Of a stretch of DNA of 64,000 nt, positions 34,781 to 42,532 are shown piece after piece. Positions within the stretch are counted from its first letter, which is position 1, and each line of letters starts with the position of its first letter. This DNA comes from Bacillota bacterium (lineage in GTDB: Bacteria > Bacillota > Clostridia > Lachnospirales > Lachnospiraceae). Position numbers and translations under genes: made by a program. The stretch spans positions 1 through 64,000 of the forward strand of contig JAEZTJ010000028.1 in NCBI GenBank assembly GCA_023421505.1, written 5' to 3'. The notes beneath the pieces were generated by a model, which worked only from the letters and a program-made list of their open reading frames with translations, did no database searches and was not told the DNA's origin.

Positions 34781-34880
34781 ACCCCCATCTACCGCTTAAG
34801 CGGCATACAAATACTGAGCGAAAAGCACGCTAAGTGCTTTTTGCCTGTTGAAAAATGTACTTCTTTTCAACCTAACCTCC
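34781..34880 (-). repeat. Structured ~100-bp repeat carrying a Shine-Dalgarno (family A), copy 2
   Basis: Same architecture as 25797-25895: GGAGGTTAG at one end, hairpins GTTGAAAAG/TTTTTCAAC, AAAAAGCAC/GTGCTTTT and CCGCTTAAGCGG, then AGATGGGGG just before the EFR1 start. The middle stem has a C-G pair here where the first copy has mispairing or another pair, so changes occur on both arms. That suggests selection for RNA or DNA structure. Confidence 0.8.
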
Positions 34881-34893
34881 ATACCGTCAAAAC

Positions 34894-35433
34894 CTATTCT
34901 AACCCGTTATAGCTGCCAAATCTTCTGAAACAAATTGTTACAGGAATTGATATAAGCCATATAATAAGCCAAAGGAACTTGATTTCTGTTATATAGCTAA
35001 GTAGTCCGGCAAGCTCCTCTAATTGGGTTGGAAAACGAAAGATAAGAATTAATATGAAACCATTTTCAAAATAGTCAAAGATGGCTCGAAGGTAGGAGAC
35101 TGATAATAAATACTTCCATCTATGGTTATGTACAAGCTTTCCCATCGCTAATTTTAAAATATAATTTTGAATATATAAAAAGCTGGCAATAAAAATAAAA
35201 TCCACAGCCATAACTCTGATATAAATCGCTCTGCCTTCTTTTCCCAGATCGGTTAACAATCGGTATACGTCCTTTGCATCGAATCCAATCGTCATATCCA
35301 AGGCATCAGCACCATTGCTATAAATCTTAAAGCTCAGTTCAAAATACCTCATTAATAGCAGGCAAAGGATAAAAACTATACCGGCCAATAGTATCATAAA
35401 TGTTGTTTTCTTTGACTTTCTCTTTTGTTTCAT
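34894..35433 (-). CDS. Hypothetical membrane protein controlled by the divergent TetR regulator
   Basis: 179 residues, not recognised. Basic start (MKQKRKSKK), then four hydrophobic segments at about 11-29, 73-93, 120-135 and 150-170. An extracellular-type loop (SFKIYSNGADALDMTIGFDA) follows the first helix. GAGG precedes the ATG. Its promoter lies inside the tetR operator array and points toward this gene, so it is very likely the TetR target. TetR-linked membrane proteins are often exporters or stress factors, but this one has no known transporter motif. Confidence 0.65.
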   Translation of the reverse strand: MKQKRKSKKTTFMILLAGIVFILCLLLMRYFELSFKIYSNGADALDMTIGFDAKDVYRLLTDLGKEGRAIYIRVMAVDFIFIASFLYIQNYILKLAMGKLVHNHRWKYLLSVSYLRAIFDYFENGFILILIFRFPTQLEELAGLLSYITEIKFLWLIIWLISIPVTICFRRFGSYNGLE

Positions 35434-35456
35434 ATCAGTAACCTCTTTCTCATTAA

Positions 35457-35485
35457 TTGACAGAATAGCACATCATGTGTATACT
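35457..35485 (+). promoter_or_regulatory. Perfect sigma-A promoter for tetR
   Basis: TTGACA at 35457-35462, a 17-base spacer and TATACT at 35480-35485. The -10 box lies inside the first operator palindrome. Transcription would start near 35492 and cross the opposite promoter before reaching tetR. Confidence 0.8.
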
Positions 35486-35525
35486 GCTAGTATATAAGTA
35501 TACCGCAAGTATACTATCAGTATAC
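35479..35525. promoter_or_regulatory. Operator array of GTATAC half-sites between tetR and 34894-35433
   Basis: GTATA(C/T) occurs at 35479, 35490, 35498, 35509 and 35520. Adjacent half-sites form three 17-base dyads of the type GTATACT-N3-AGTATAC (35479-35495, 35498-35514, 35509-35525), the last one perfect. They cover both -10 boxes, so binding would block both promoters. A TetR-family dimer typically reads such a palindrome; the neighbouring regulator is the obvious candidate. Confidence 0.75.
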
Positions 35526-35536
35526 CTATTTGTCAA
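35508..35536 (-). promoter_or_regulatory. Perfect sigma-A promoter for the divergent membrane-protein gene
   Basis: On the minus strand TTGACA (35531-35536), 17 bases, TATACT (35508-35513). Together with the plus-strand promoter at 35457-35485 it faces inward, so the two transcripts run over each other's promoter. Confidence 0.8.
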
Positions 35537-35555
35537 TAAGGGAGGCGTGGTTTAT

Positions 35556-36194
35556 TTGAAAGAATTAACTAGACGTGAACGCGAGCATTTGGAACGCGAG
35601 AATACGATCCTATCAAAAGCAGAAGAATTATTTACTAACTTTGGAGTTGAAAATGTATCGATGGATGATCTGGCAAGAGAGGCTGAATATACAAAAAGAA
35701 CTCTATATCGATATTTTACCTGCAAGGAGGATTTATTATTTGCGGTTACTTTAAGAGGATATGAGCGACTATTTGAGATGATTAATGTTCAAATCGAATC
35801 AAACAAAACAGGCTATGAGAAAATACGCCTTGCCTATTATGCCTTTTATGATTTTTATAAAAAGTACCCTCAGATTCTCCTATTAATTAACAGACTGGGT
35901 ACTTTAAAGGCTAATACAAGTATAGAGATGCCTTACCGTAAGAAATATCTGGAATTTGACAGACAATTATTTGATAAGTTGCTTCAATTGTTTGAGGAAG
36001 GTCAATCTGACCATAGCATCCGCACAGACGTAGAGATATTAAAGCTTACCTACTCCTCGATTTTTACAATAACCGGGTTTTTCCAATTGCTATCCGCATC
36101 GGGAAGTACCTATACGAAGCATTTTCAATTAGATTTGGATGATTTTGTCCGTTTTACAATAGACATGCAACTAGATGCTCTGCGTAATGAGTAA
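35556..36194 (+). CDS. TetR/AcrR family transcriptional regulator
   Basis: About 212 residues. The N-terminal HTH (roughly 15-65; VSMDDLAREAEYTKRTLYRYF) is typical, followed by an all-helical ligand-binding and dimer domain with no recognised family. The start is a TTG at 35556 with GGGAGG 10 bases upstream; the longer frame reads through the operator array and cannot be right. It most likely represses itself and the gene 34894-35433 through the GTATAC palindromes. Confidence 0.87.
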   Translation: MKELTRREREHLERENTILSKAEELFTNFGVENVSMDDLAREAEYTKRTLYRYFTCKEDLLFAVTLRGYERLFEMINVQIESNKTGYEKIRLAYYAFYDFYKKYPQILLLINRLGTLKANTSIEMPYRKKYLEFDRQLFDKLLQLFEEGQSDHSIRTDVEILKLTYSSIFTITGFFQLLSASGSTYTKHFQLDLDDFVRFTIDMQLDALRNE

Positions 36195-36306
36195 AACCAA
36201 TATCATCATTAACTTCTTTTAGCTTTTCCTTTATCGCTTTTTATGATAGAATATGTAACGCAACTGGAAGTAAAAAGTATAACTAAGTAACGCAGAAAGG
36301 TAAAGT

Positions 36307-37095
36307 ATGGAACGAAAAATAATATTCTTCGATATAGATGGTACAATACTAAGTCATAGAAATTATACCATATCAGCTAGTACCAAATCAGCCATTCGTA
36401 AAGCCAAGGAAAAGGGACATTTAACCTTTGTCAATACAGGACGAACCTTTTCAGAAATAGATGAAGAGATAAAAAGTGTCGGCTTTGACGGTTATGTCTG
36501 CGGCTGTGGTACTTGCATCTACCATGATTCTTCAATTATTTTTCATACAAAACTGGAGAGTGATATAAGTAAGAATATAATAAAGGATCTAGAAAGATTA
36601 AACATTAATGCGGTTATGGAAGGTAACCATGCCATCTATTTCAGCCGACAACTAGTAAATCCAAGGCTGCAACATGTGTATGATATGTATAAGGATCTGG
36701 GCTTTAATGTGCGAACCTTTGATGACCCTGATATGACATTTGACAAATTCTGTATCTGGATTGACTTAGAATCTGATGTTCAAGCTTTCTGTGATATTTA
36801 TAAAGATCAGTTTGATTTTATATCCAGAGATAATTTATTTCTTGAAGTCATCCCAACGGGTTATTCAAAAGCAACCGGCATTAAATACCTTCTCTCCCAT
36901 TTAGATCTCCCTCATGAAAATACCTATGCCTTCGGTGACAGTGCCAACGATCTAACCATGCTTCATTACGTGAAGCATAGCATTGGAATGGGGAACTCGG
37001 AAGAGGAAATCAAAAAGATTGTAACCTACATAACGAAAGACGTTGATGATGATGGCATCGCTCATGCCCTAAAGCATTTTAATATTATTGAATAG
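36307..37095 (+). CDS. HAD family phosphatase, Cof/YbjI type
   Basis: 262 residues. Nucleophile motif IIFFDIDGTIL at 4-14, motif II in TFVNTGRTF, a C2B cap in the middle and motif IV in AFGDSANDLTML. Such enzymes dephosphorylate sugar phosphates or cofactors such as FMN and PLP; the exact substrate cannot be read from sequence. AAAGG lies ahead of the ATG. It is transcribed alone, in the same direction as tetR and the flavoprotein gene. Confidence 0.88.
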   Translation: MERKIIFFDIDGTILSHRNYTISASTKSAIRKAKEKGHLTFVNTGRTFSEIDEEIKSVGFDGYVCGCGTCIYHDSSIIFHTKLESDISKNIIKDLERLNINAVMEGNHAIYFSRQLVNPRLQHVYDMYKDLGFNVRTFDDPDMTFDKFCIWIDLESDVQAFCDIYKDQFDFISRDNLFLEVIPTGYSKATGIKYLLSHLDLPHENTYAFGDSANDLTMLHYVKHSIGMGNSEEEIKKIVTYITKDVDDDGIAHALKHFNIIE

Positions 37096-37167
37096 TTAGC
37101 CAATAATCTATATTATGTATTTATATGCAATTGATCTAATAATTATTCATTGATTGATGTTTATACC

Positions 37168-37196
37168 TTGCAATGCATAATAATCTATGGTAGAAT
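37168..37196 (+). promoter_or_regulatory. Sigma-A promoter of the FAD-dependent dehydrogenase gene
   Basis: TTGCAA (37168-37173), a 17-base spacer and TAGAAT (37191-37196), 48 bases before the ATG. Confidence 0.6.
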
Positions 37197-37243
37197 GAGC
37201 GAGGTTAAAGGTGGTTGCACATTACACAAAAGGAGTGTTGTCC

Positions 37244-38635
37244 ATGCAGAATTACGACGTAATTATAATAGGTGCCGGTCCATCCGGAATTTTTTGTGCC
37301 TATGAATTAATTAAAAATAATAAAGACTTAAAGATACTTATGGTTGAAAAGGGCAGACAGATAGAGAAAAGGAAATGTCCGAAAAGAACAACAAAACAAT
37401 GTATCGGCTGTAAGCCCTGTTCTATCACGACAGGATTTGCCGGTGCCGGAGCATTCTCAGATGGTAAGCTCTCCTTATCTCCAGATGTGGGCGGAACTCT
37501 TCCTGATATCTTAGGCTATGATAAAGCCGTAGAGCTGATTAAGGAATCTGATGATATCTATCTTAAATTTGGTGCCGATACCAATGTATATGGAGTGGAT
37601 AAAGAGGCTGAAATCCGCGAAATCAGAAGACGTACCATAACTGCCAATTTAAAGCTCATTGAATGTCCCATCAGGCATCTCGGAACAGAAGAAGGCTATA
37701 AAATATATACAAGACTTCAGGAGCATTTGCTAGCCTGTGGTGTAGAAATGCTCTTTCATACTATGGTTCAGGATATCATTATAGAAGATAAAAAAGCGAA
37801 GGGAATCATTACTTCCAAGGGTGAGACCTTCTATGCAGACGAAATCGTATCTGCAATAGGCCGTGAAGGCTCTGATTGGTTCAGTCAGATTTGTAAGGAT
37901 CATGATATAGAGACTAAGGTTGGTACGGTTGATATTGGTGTCCGTGTAGAGGTTCGTGATGAGGTTATGGAATTCTTAAACAAGAACCTCTATGAAGCAA
38001 AGCTTGTATATTATACGCCTACCTTTGATGATAAGGTACGTACCTTCTGCACCAACCCTTCCGGCGAGGTAGCAACAGAATATTATGAGAATAATCTTGC
38101 AGTCGTTAACGGGCATGCCTATAAATCACAGGACTTTAAGACACGAAATACTAACTTTGCAATCCTTGTCTCCAAGAATTTTACAAAACCGTTTAAAACT
38201 CCGATTGAATATGGTAAGCATATCGCGCAGTTGAGTAACATGTTATGCGGTGGCAGAATTCTTGTTCAGACCTTTGGTGACTTCCAAAGAGGAAGAAGAA
38301 CCACCGAGGAACGCCTTTGCAGAAACAATCTTATCCCGACCTTAAAGGATGCAGTGCCCGGTGATTTATCCTTAGTATTTCCTCACCGTATCATGGTAGA
38401 TATTAAAGAGATGCTTCTGGCACTTGATAAGGTTACACCAGGTATTGCAAGTGATGAAACCTTACTATATGGCGTTGAAGTTAAATTCTATTCAAATAAA
38501 GTGGTTGTAAATACTGATTTTGAGACCAGTATCCAAGGTCTTCGCGCGATTGGAGACGGAGCAGGCCTAACCCGTGGGTTACAACAGGCATCTGCAAACG
38601 GTATCAGTGTAGCAAGAAGCATTTTAGCAAAATAG
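37244..38635 (+). CDS. FAD-dependent dehydrogenase (COG2509 type)
   Basis: About 463 residues. FAD-binding loop IIIGAGPSGIFCAYEL near the start and a second nucleotide-contact block RAIGDGAGLTRGLQQASANG at the C-terminus. Residues around 45-60 carry CPKRTTKQCIGCKPCS, four cysteines that could bind a metal or an iron-sulfur centre; many homologues in clostridia have them. Function uncharacterised; probably an oxidoreductase reducing an unsaturated or quinone-like substrate. AAGGAG precedes the ATG at 37244. Confidence 0.82.
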   Translation: MQNYDVIIIGAGPSGIFCAYELIKNNKDLKILMVEKGRQIEKRKCPKRTTKQCIGCKPCSITTGFAGAGAFSDGKLSLSPDVGGTLPDILGYDKAVELIKESDDIYLKFGADTNVYGVDKEAEIREIRRRTITANLKLIECPIRHLGTEEGYKIYTRLQEHLLACGVEMLFHTMVQDIIIEDKKAKGIITSKGETFYADEIVSAIGREGSDWFSQICKDHDIETKVGTVDIGVRVEVRDEVMEFLNKNLYEAKLVYYTPTFDDKVRTFCTNPSGEVATEYYENNLAVVNGHAYKSQDFKTRNTNFAILVSKNFTKPFKTPIEYGKHIAQLSNMLCGGRILVQTFGDFQRGRRTTEERLCRNNLIPTLKDAVPGDLSLVFPHRIMVDIKEMLLALDKVTPGIASDETLLYGVEVKFYSNKVVVNTDFETSIQGLRAIGDGAGLTRGLQQASANGISVARSILAK

Positions 38636-38645
38636 AGGAATAAAA

Positions 38646-38683
38646 ACAGGGCATTTCAATGGGTTACCACTGTAATGTCCTGT
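38646..38683. terminator. Bidirectional terminator between the flavoprotein and the kinase-like gene
   Basis: ACAGGGCATT pairs with AATGTCCTGT (one G-T) around an 18-base loop. On the minus strand it ends in TTTTT, on the plus strand in TTGTATTT; it serves both converging genes. Confidence 0.75.
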
Positions 38684-38688
38684 TGTAT

Positions 38689-39159
38689 TTAGAAATTGAA
38701 TAAATGATAATATTTACTGACCTCCCGTGTAAATCCAAAATCAATTAGCACCGGTTTTCCTTTTATCACACCCCAGCTGTTTGATCTACGTAAGTCAACG
38801 AGTAATAAATCATTTTTATTCGTAAACTCTTTAAAGTCCTCTAGCCGGAATAATTCTCTAAAATTATGAACTTCATAATATGTTAGGACTTCCGACACAG
38901 CTTTGATCTTTTCTGCCTTCTCCATAATCAAATATTGAAAATCATCCGAGACAGCTAATATTTTAGCCAATAGACGGGATTTATTTGCAGATGCTATTTG
39001 ATACTCCGCTTTATTTTGTAATAATCCTTTCTTATTCTTAGCCATTTTAACCACATAACCATTATCTAAATCATATACCAATCTTCCTGATCCTGAACCG
39101 ATTAATTGATATTTCTTAACGCCAATATTTTTACTGATATATTCAAAATCTATATTCAT
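38689..39159 (-). CDS. Minimal protein-kinase-like fold protein, 156 residues
   Basis: Motifs of a protein or aminoglycoside kinase appear in order. There is a glycine-rich loop GSGSGRLVYD (21-30), an ATP-contact lysine at 38 (GYVVKMAK), a catalytic-loop-like VDLRRSNSWG (Asp122, Asn127) and DFG at 140-142 (LIDFGFT). The protein ends 14 residues later, so the large C-lobe is mostly missing; true kinases need about 250 residues. It could be a reduced active kinase, a pseudokinase that binds nucleotide, or a phage-derived protein. AGGAG lies ahead of the ATG. Confidence 0.65.
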   Translation of the reverse strand: MNIDFEYISKNIGVKKYQLIGSGSGRLVYDLDNGYVVKMAKNKKGLLQNKAEYQIASANKSRLLAKILAVSDDFQYLIMEKAEKIKAVSEVLTYYEVHNFRELFRLEDFKEFTNKNDLLLVDLRRSNSWGVIKGKPVLIDFGFTREVSKYYHLFNF

Positions 39160-39255
39160 TAAGCACTCCTAATATAATATCTCAATATTATATTATTAAT
39201 GCCAATGCCATTTGGTTAATGATTATAAAAATAATTGGTCGAAATTTGTAAAGGA

Positions 39256-39594
39256 TTATAATGCGTCCTGTCCCCGTTCTCCTGTTCTAATTTTTACTAC
39301 ATCCTCTACTTCATAAACGAATATTTTACCGTCTCCGTAATTTCCTGTATTAATCTCCTTTAATACCCTTTCGATAATTACTTCCGCTATATCAGCAGAT
39401 ACAACTGTCTCTACTTTAACCTTAGGCAGAAGATTGACATAGGTTTCAGTTCCTCTATAAATTTGTACATATCCCTTTTGTTTACCATATCCCATAATAT
39501 TAGTAATCATAAGGCCCTGTGCATTACAGTCATTAAGAATACTCTTCAAATCCTCTAATCTTTCAGGCCTAATTACAATTTCTAATTTTTTCAT
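39256..39594 (-). CDS. glnB: Nitrogen regulatory protein PII (copy 1)
   Basis: 112 residues, exactly the PII trimer subunit: KLEIVIRPERLEDLKSIL, T-loop around 37-55, the NTGNYGDGKIFVYEV block and the TGERGQDAL end. It senses ATP/ADP and 2-oxoglutarate and acts on AmtB and other targets. Residue 51 is Thr (YRGTET), not the Tyr that is uridylylated in proteobacteria. It lies 3' of the second PII and amtB on the same strand, beyond a terminator. Confidence 0.93.
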   Translation of the reverse strand: MKKLEIVIRPERLEDLKSILNDCNAQGLMITNIMGYGKQKGYVQIYRGTETYVNLLPKVKVETVVSADIAEVIIERVLKEINTGNYGDGKIFVYEVEDVVKIRTGERGQDAL

Positions 39595-39631
39595 GACAAC
39601 TACCTCCTCCTCACATAAACTACATTATTTG

Positions 39632-39665
39632 GTGATTGCGAAGCACATACCTTATTCTTCAAGTA
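39632..39665. repeat. Diverged family B arm
   Basis: TTTGGTGATTGCGAAGCACATA matches the left arm of 28306-28379 at most positions. I see no convincing partner arm. The 325-base gap 39595-39919 otherwise carries the terminator at 39849-39891 and AT-rich DNA that probably holds the promoter of the first PII gene. Confidence 0.3.
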
Positions 39666-39848
39666 TTATAACTATATCTTGTCCATTACGATTTTCTAAT
39701 ATTGAAATAAGTTATAAGTAAATGATATCACAATATTTAATTTAATCAATCCTTTTAAAGTACTTAAATTAACAATATAAAGAATATAATCGCTTCTGGT
39801 ATTACAATTCTCTAAGCCTAATTAGGTAATAAGCTGTCATACATAATA

Positions 39849-39891
39849 ACTCCCATTAACATACAGTAAAACCGTATCTGTTAATGGGAGT
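39849..39891 (-). terminator. Intrinsic terminator downstream of the second PII gene
   Basis: ACTCCCATTAACA and TGTTAATGGGAGT form a perfect 13-base stem with a 17-base loop; TTATTAT follows on the minus strand. Confidence 0.75.
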
Positions 39892-39919
39892 AACTTTAAC
39901 TCAAATGAAATTGTGTATT

Positions 39920-40258
39920 TTAGATAGCATCATTACCACGTTCACCGGTTCTAATTCTGACAACATCATCCACTTCATAAATAAAGATCTTACCATCGCC
40001 ATAATTTCCAGTGTTAATCTGTTTTACAACCTTTTCTACTATTTTCTCAGCGATATCTGCCGGTACTACAGTTTCTACCTTTACCTTCGGTAATAGATTA
40101 ACATGTGTTTCAGTACCTCTATAAATCTGAACATATCCCTTCTGCTTACCATAGCCCATGATGTTACTAATCATTAGACCGTTAGCATTGCATTCATTCA
40201 ATATATGCTTTAATTCCTCTAATTTCTCAGGTTTAATGATGATTTCTAACTTTTTCAT
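39920..40258 (-). CDS. glnK: Nitrogen regulatory protein PII, amtB-linked (GlnK-like, copy 2)
   Basis: 112 residues, about 80% identical to the PII at 39256-39594. Again Thr is at position 51 (YRGTETH). Position directly after amtB is typical of GlnK, which plugs AmtB when nitrogen is plentiful. GGAGGAA precedes the ATG. Hairpin GCCGTCTTACGGC ahead of the ribosome-binding site resembles the last hairpin of repeat A. It belongs to the transcript that begins at the antitermination leader (42314-42538). Confidence 0.93.
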   Translation of the reverse strand: MKKLEIIIKPEKLEELKHILNECNANGLMISNIMGYGKQKGYVQIYRGTETHVNLLPKVKVETVVPADIAEKIVEKVVKQINTGNYGDGKIFIYEVDDVVRIRTGERGNDAI

Positions 40259-40262
40259 ATTT

Positions 40263-40285
40263 CCTCCATTCTGCCGTAAGACGGC
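40263..40285 (-). repeat. Possible fragment of the family A repeat upstream of glnK
   Basis: CCTCCATTCTGCCG, then a short GTAAGA loop and CGGCA, recalls the CCTCCATCTGCCGCTTAAGC end of the conserved copies. Only this last hairpin and the ribosome-binding site are similar, so chance or convergent leader design is possible. Confidence 0.3.
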
Positions 40286-40329
40286 ACTTGCTTAAGCCAA
40301 AAATGAAGCCAGGTTTAATGAATCAACGC

Positions 40330-41898
40330 TTATTTCTTATATCTTGCCAATTGCTTAATTGGTGCATTATCAGGAGAGTCATAATCAAGTTCGCCCTTAA
40401 CTAATGCTAAATCAGGGTATGCCAATACACCCATTTCAGGAATATCAAGGCCTTCCAACTCAGCTTCAGGAGATACACGAAGTCCCCAAACCTTATCAAG
40501 AACCTTCATGAAGATAAAAGAAACGCCGAAGCCCCAGATGAATAAAACTGCACATGCAATTAACTGAGCAACAAATTGACCTCCATCACCATAGAATAAA
40601 CCTGTTACATTACCGTCAACACCGTTCCAGCCGCCACCATAGGAACCATCTGCAAATAATCCCAATGCGAGAACACCCCACAAACCATTTACACAGTGGA
40701 CAGATATTGCACCAACCGGATCGTCTATTTTTAATTTATTTTCAACAAATGGTACTGCAATACAAACCAGGATACCACCGATTAACCCGATAACAAAGGA
40801 CATAGAAGCATTTACAAATGCACAAGGTGCAGTGATAGCTACCAAACCAGCTAAACATCCGTTAGCTGTCATGGAAGGATCCGGCTTGCCATATTTAATC
40901 CACATATAGAACATCGCTGTCAGACCACCGATAGCACCAGCAATCATTGTATTTGTAGCAACTACGGAGAGCCTGAAATCAGATGAATTTAAGGTTGAAC
41001 CGGCATTAAAGGAAAACCAGCAGAAGAATAATATAATAGTACCGATAATAGCCATCGGAATGTCATGCCCGGGGAATGCTCTTGTAGATCCATCTTTTTT
41101 GAATTTACCAATTCTGGGCCCAATAGCAATAGCACCAGCAAGTGCGATCATACCACCCATTGAATGAACAACTGCAGAGCCGGCAAAATCTACTACACCA
41201 TGACCCAATCCAAAATTAGCACCCAGTTGTGATAACCAACCGCAGCCCCATACCCAATTAGCAAAGAGAGGATACGCGAACATTGAAATAAATAATGCAA
41301 TAATTACATACGCCGAATACTTTACCCTTTCAGCCATCGCACCGGTAGGAATTGTTACTGTAGTATCCATAAATACCATCTGGAAAAAGAATAAAGCGTA
41401 AATACCAGGATCATAAACTCCAAAACCTGATAGCATAAAGCCTTTCAGACCTATAATTCCACCAATCCCCGGAATTGCCAAGGAAGAATCAAGCGCTGCA
41501 CCTCCACTTCCAAGTCCCATAGCTCCGCCGGAGCCACCCATCTGAAATGCAAAGCCAGTAAGGAAATAACCTACTGCACCTACTAGGAATACCATAAAAT
41601 TCATTGTCATCGTATGAGCTGCATTCTTTCCACGACAAAAGCCTGTTTCAACCATTGCAAAACCGCACTGAAAAAAGAATACCATAAAAGCTGCCAGCAT
41701 AATCCAAGTATAATTTGCTCCATAATAAGCTTTATTAGCCTGTATCGCAACATCATTCAAGGTTTCTGAACCGCTTGTTGCTACATAAGAAGCTCCAGTC
41801 GGGTCTGAGCCACCCGGTGATGAAAATGCGATTGCAAGGCCTACGGCCAGTGCAACAACTAGTGCTAATAAACCAACTACTTTCCATGATTTCTTCAT
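40330..41898 (-). CDS. amtB: Ammonium transporter AmtB
   Basis: 522 residues. An N-terminal hydrophobic segment (signal or extra helix), then eleven membrane helices. The family hallmarks DFAGSAVVHSMGGMIALAG and the two pore histidine regions (VVHS; ISVHCVNGLWGV) are present, as is FFQCGFAMVETGFCRGKN. Conducts ammonium/ammonia into the cell and is gated by PII. The soluble C-terminal tail (LRVSPEAELEGLDIPEMG) is the usual PII-contact region, extended to about 70 residues. GGGAGG lies before the ATG. Confidence 0.96.
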   Translation of the reverse strand: MKKSWKVVGLLALVVALAVGLAIAFSSPGGSDPTGASYVATSGSETLNDVAIQANKAYYGANYTWIMLAAFMVFFFQCGFAMVETGFCRGKNAAHTMTMNFMVFLVGAVGYFLTGFAFQMGGSGGAMGLGSGGAALDSSLAIPGIGGIIGLKGFMLSGFGVYDPGIYALFFFQMVFMDTTVTIPTGAMAERVKYSAYVIIALFISMFAYPLFANWVWGCGWLSQLGANFGLGHGVVDFAGSAVVHSMGGMIALAGAIAIGPRIGKFKKDGSTRAFPGHDIPMAIIGTIILFFCWFSFNAGSTLNSSDFRLSVVATNTMIAGAIGGLTAMFYMWIKYGKPDPSMTANGCLAGLVAITAPCAFVNASMSFVIGLIGGILVCIAVPFVENKLKIDDPVGAISVHCVNGLWGVLALGLFADGSYGGGWNGVDGNVTGLFYGDGGQFVAQLIACAVLFIWGFGVSFIFMKVLDKVWGLRVSPEAELEGLDIPEMGVLAYPDLALVKGELDYDSPDNAPIKQLARYKK

Positions 41899-41903
41899 AA
41901 TTA

Positions 41904-42254
41904 TTACCTCCCTGCGATTAGTTTTATTTTTTTAGAACCACTAATCTTCCCTTTTCTTTTTTCTTTCTTAAAATTACTCCATGAAAATTTTGCTGAAGCC
42001 TTATAAAAATCAGTTTTGAAATTGGAAACCATAAAGAAATATCTTATTCCCAAATAAACCACTAATATTCCGAAAACAATTCCGGGAACCGAGGCATTTA
42101 ACACCTGCAGCTTGATATTATTCAATACGCTAAAAGCGCCAAAGAAGGCTCCTAAGAAAATAATTGTCAACGCACCCAGATAGAGTAAACTGATTATGAT
42201 CTTCTTTTTTCTGTCACTTCCGTTATAATTCATACTTTTTTCATGACCGTTCAT
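41904..42254 (-). CDS. Small membrane protein, first gene of the amtB-glnK operon
   Basis: About 116 residues, not recognised. A polar N-terminus, two membrane helices (about 22-45 and 57-77), then a Lys-rich cytoplasmic-type tail ending SGSKKIKLIAGR. GGAGG is 7 bases before the ATG at 42254. It ends 5 bases before amtB, so the two are translated together; this strongly suggests a role in ammonium uptake, for example as an accessory subunit. The basic tail would lie on the cytoplasmic side, near the PII-binding face. Confidence 0.6.
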   Translation of the reverse strand: MNGHEKSMNYNGSDRKKKIIISLLYLGALTIIFLGAFFGAFSVLNNIKLQVLNASVPGIVFGILVVYLGIRYFFMVSNFKTDFYKASAKFSWSNFKKEKRKGKISGSKKIKLIAGR

Positions 42255-42313
42255 ACTCACACCTCCAATTCTTATTATTTCATAGCAGTTAGTAGTAACA
42301 TCTTAATTCTTAT

Positions 42314-42507
42314 AAAAAAAGGAGCCCAGCTATAAATCAACTGACTCCATCGTCTACATAAAGAAGGCCAAAACTTAAAAAAGTTTTGACCTCATTGTCG
42401 GTTATGCGATTATATTATAAAAGGTCAAAACCTGTGTAAAGTTTTGACCTCATTGTCTATTATAAAATATAAAAAGTCAAAGTATAAATTACTTTGACTT
42501 CGTTGTC
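42314..42507 (-). promoter_or_regulatory. Tandem hexaloop/terminator leader of the amtB operon, ANTAR-type
   Basis: The minus strand carries four GAC-N6-GTC hairpins at 42496-42507 (loop AACGAA), 42446-42457 (AATGAG), 42388-42399 (AATGAG) and 42343-42354 (GATGGA). Three loops have A at position 1 and G at position 4, the known ANTAR-protein recognition pattern. Each hairpin shares its 3' arm with the 5' arm of a longer stem followed by T-rich sequence: 42473-42500, 42420-42452, 42365-42393 and 42314-42348, the last with seven T. The two folds exclude each other, so binding at the hexaloops would prevent termination. Confidence 0.75.
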
Positions 42508-42532
42508 TTAATCTGTTTATTAAGTTATCGAG

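Noticed and set aside
35475..35555. N-terminal extension of the TetR regulator
   Set aside because: It would translate the operator and promoter; the TTG at 35556 has GGGAGG at the right distance.
42314..42507. Possible CRISPR array, because of four regularly spaced repeats
   Set aside because: Repeats are imperfect inverted units of differing length with no spacers of constant size; each ends in a terminator.
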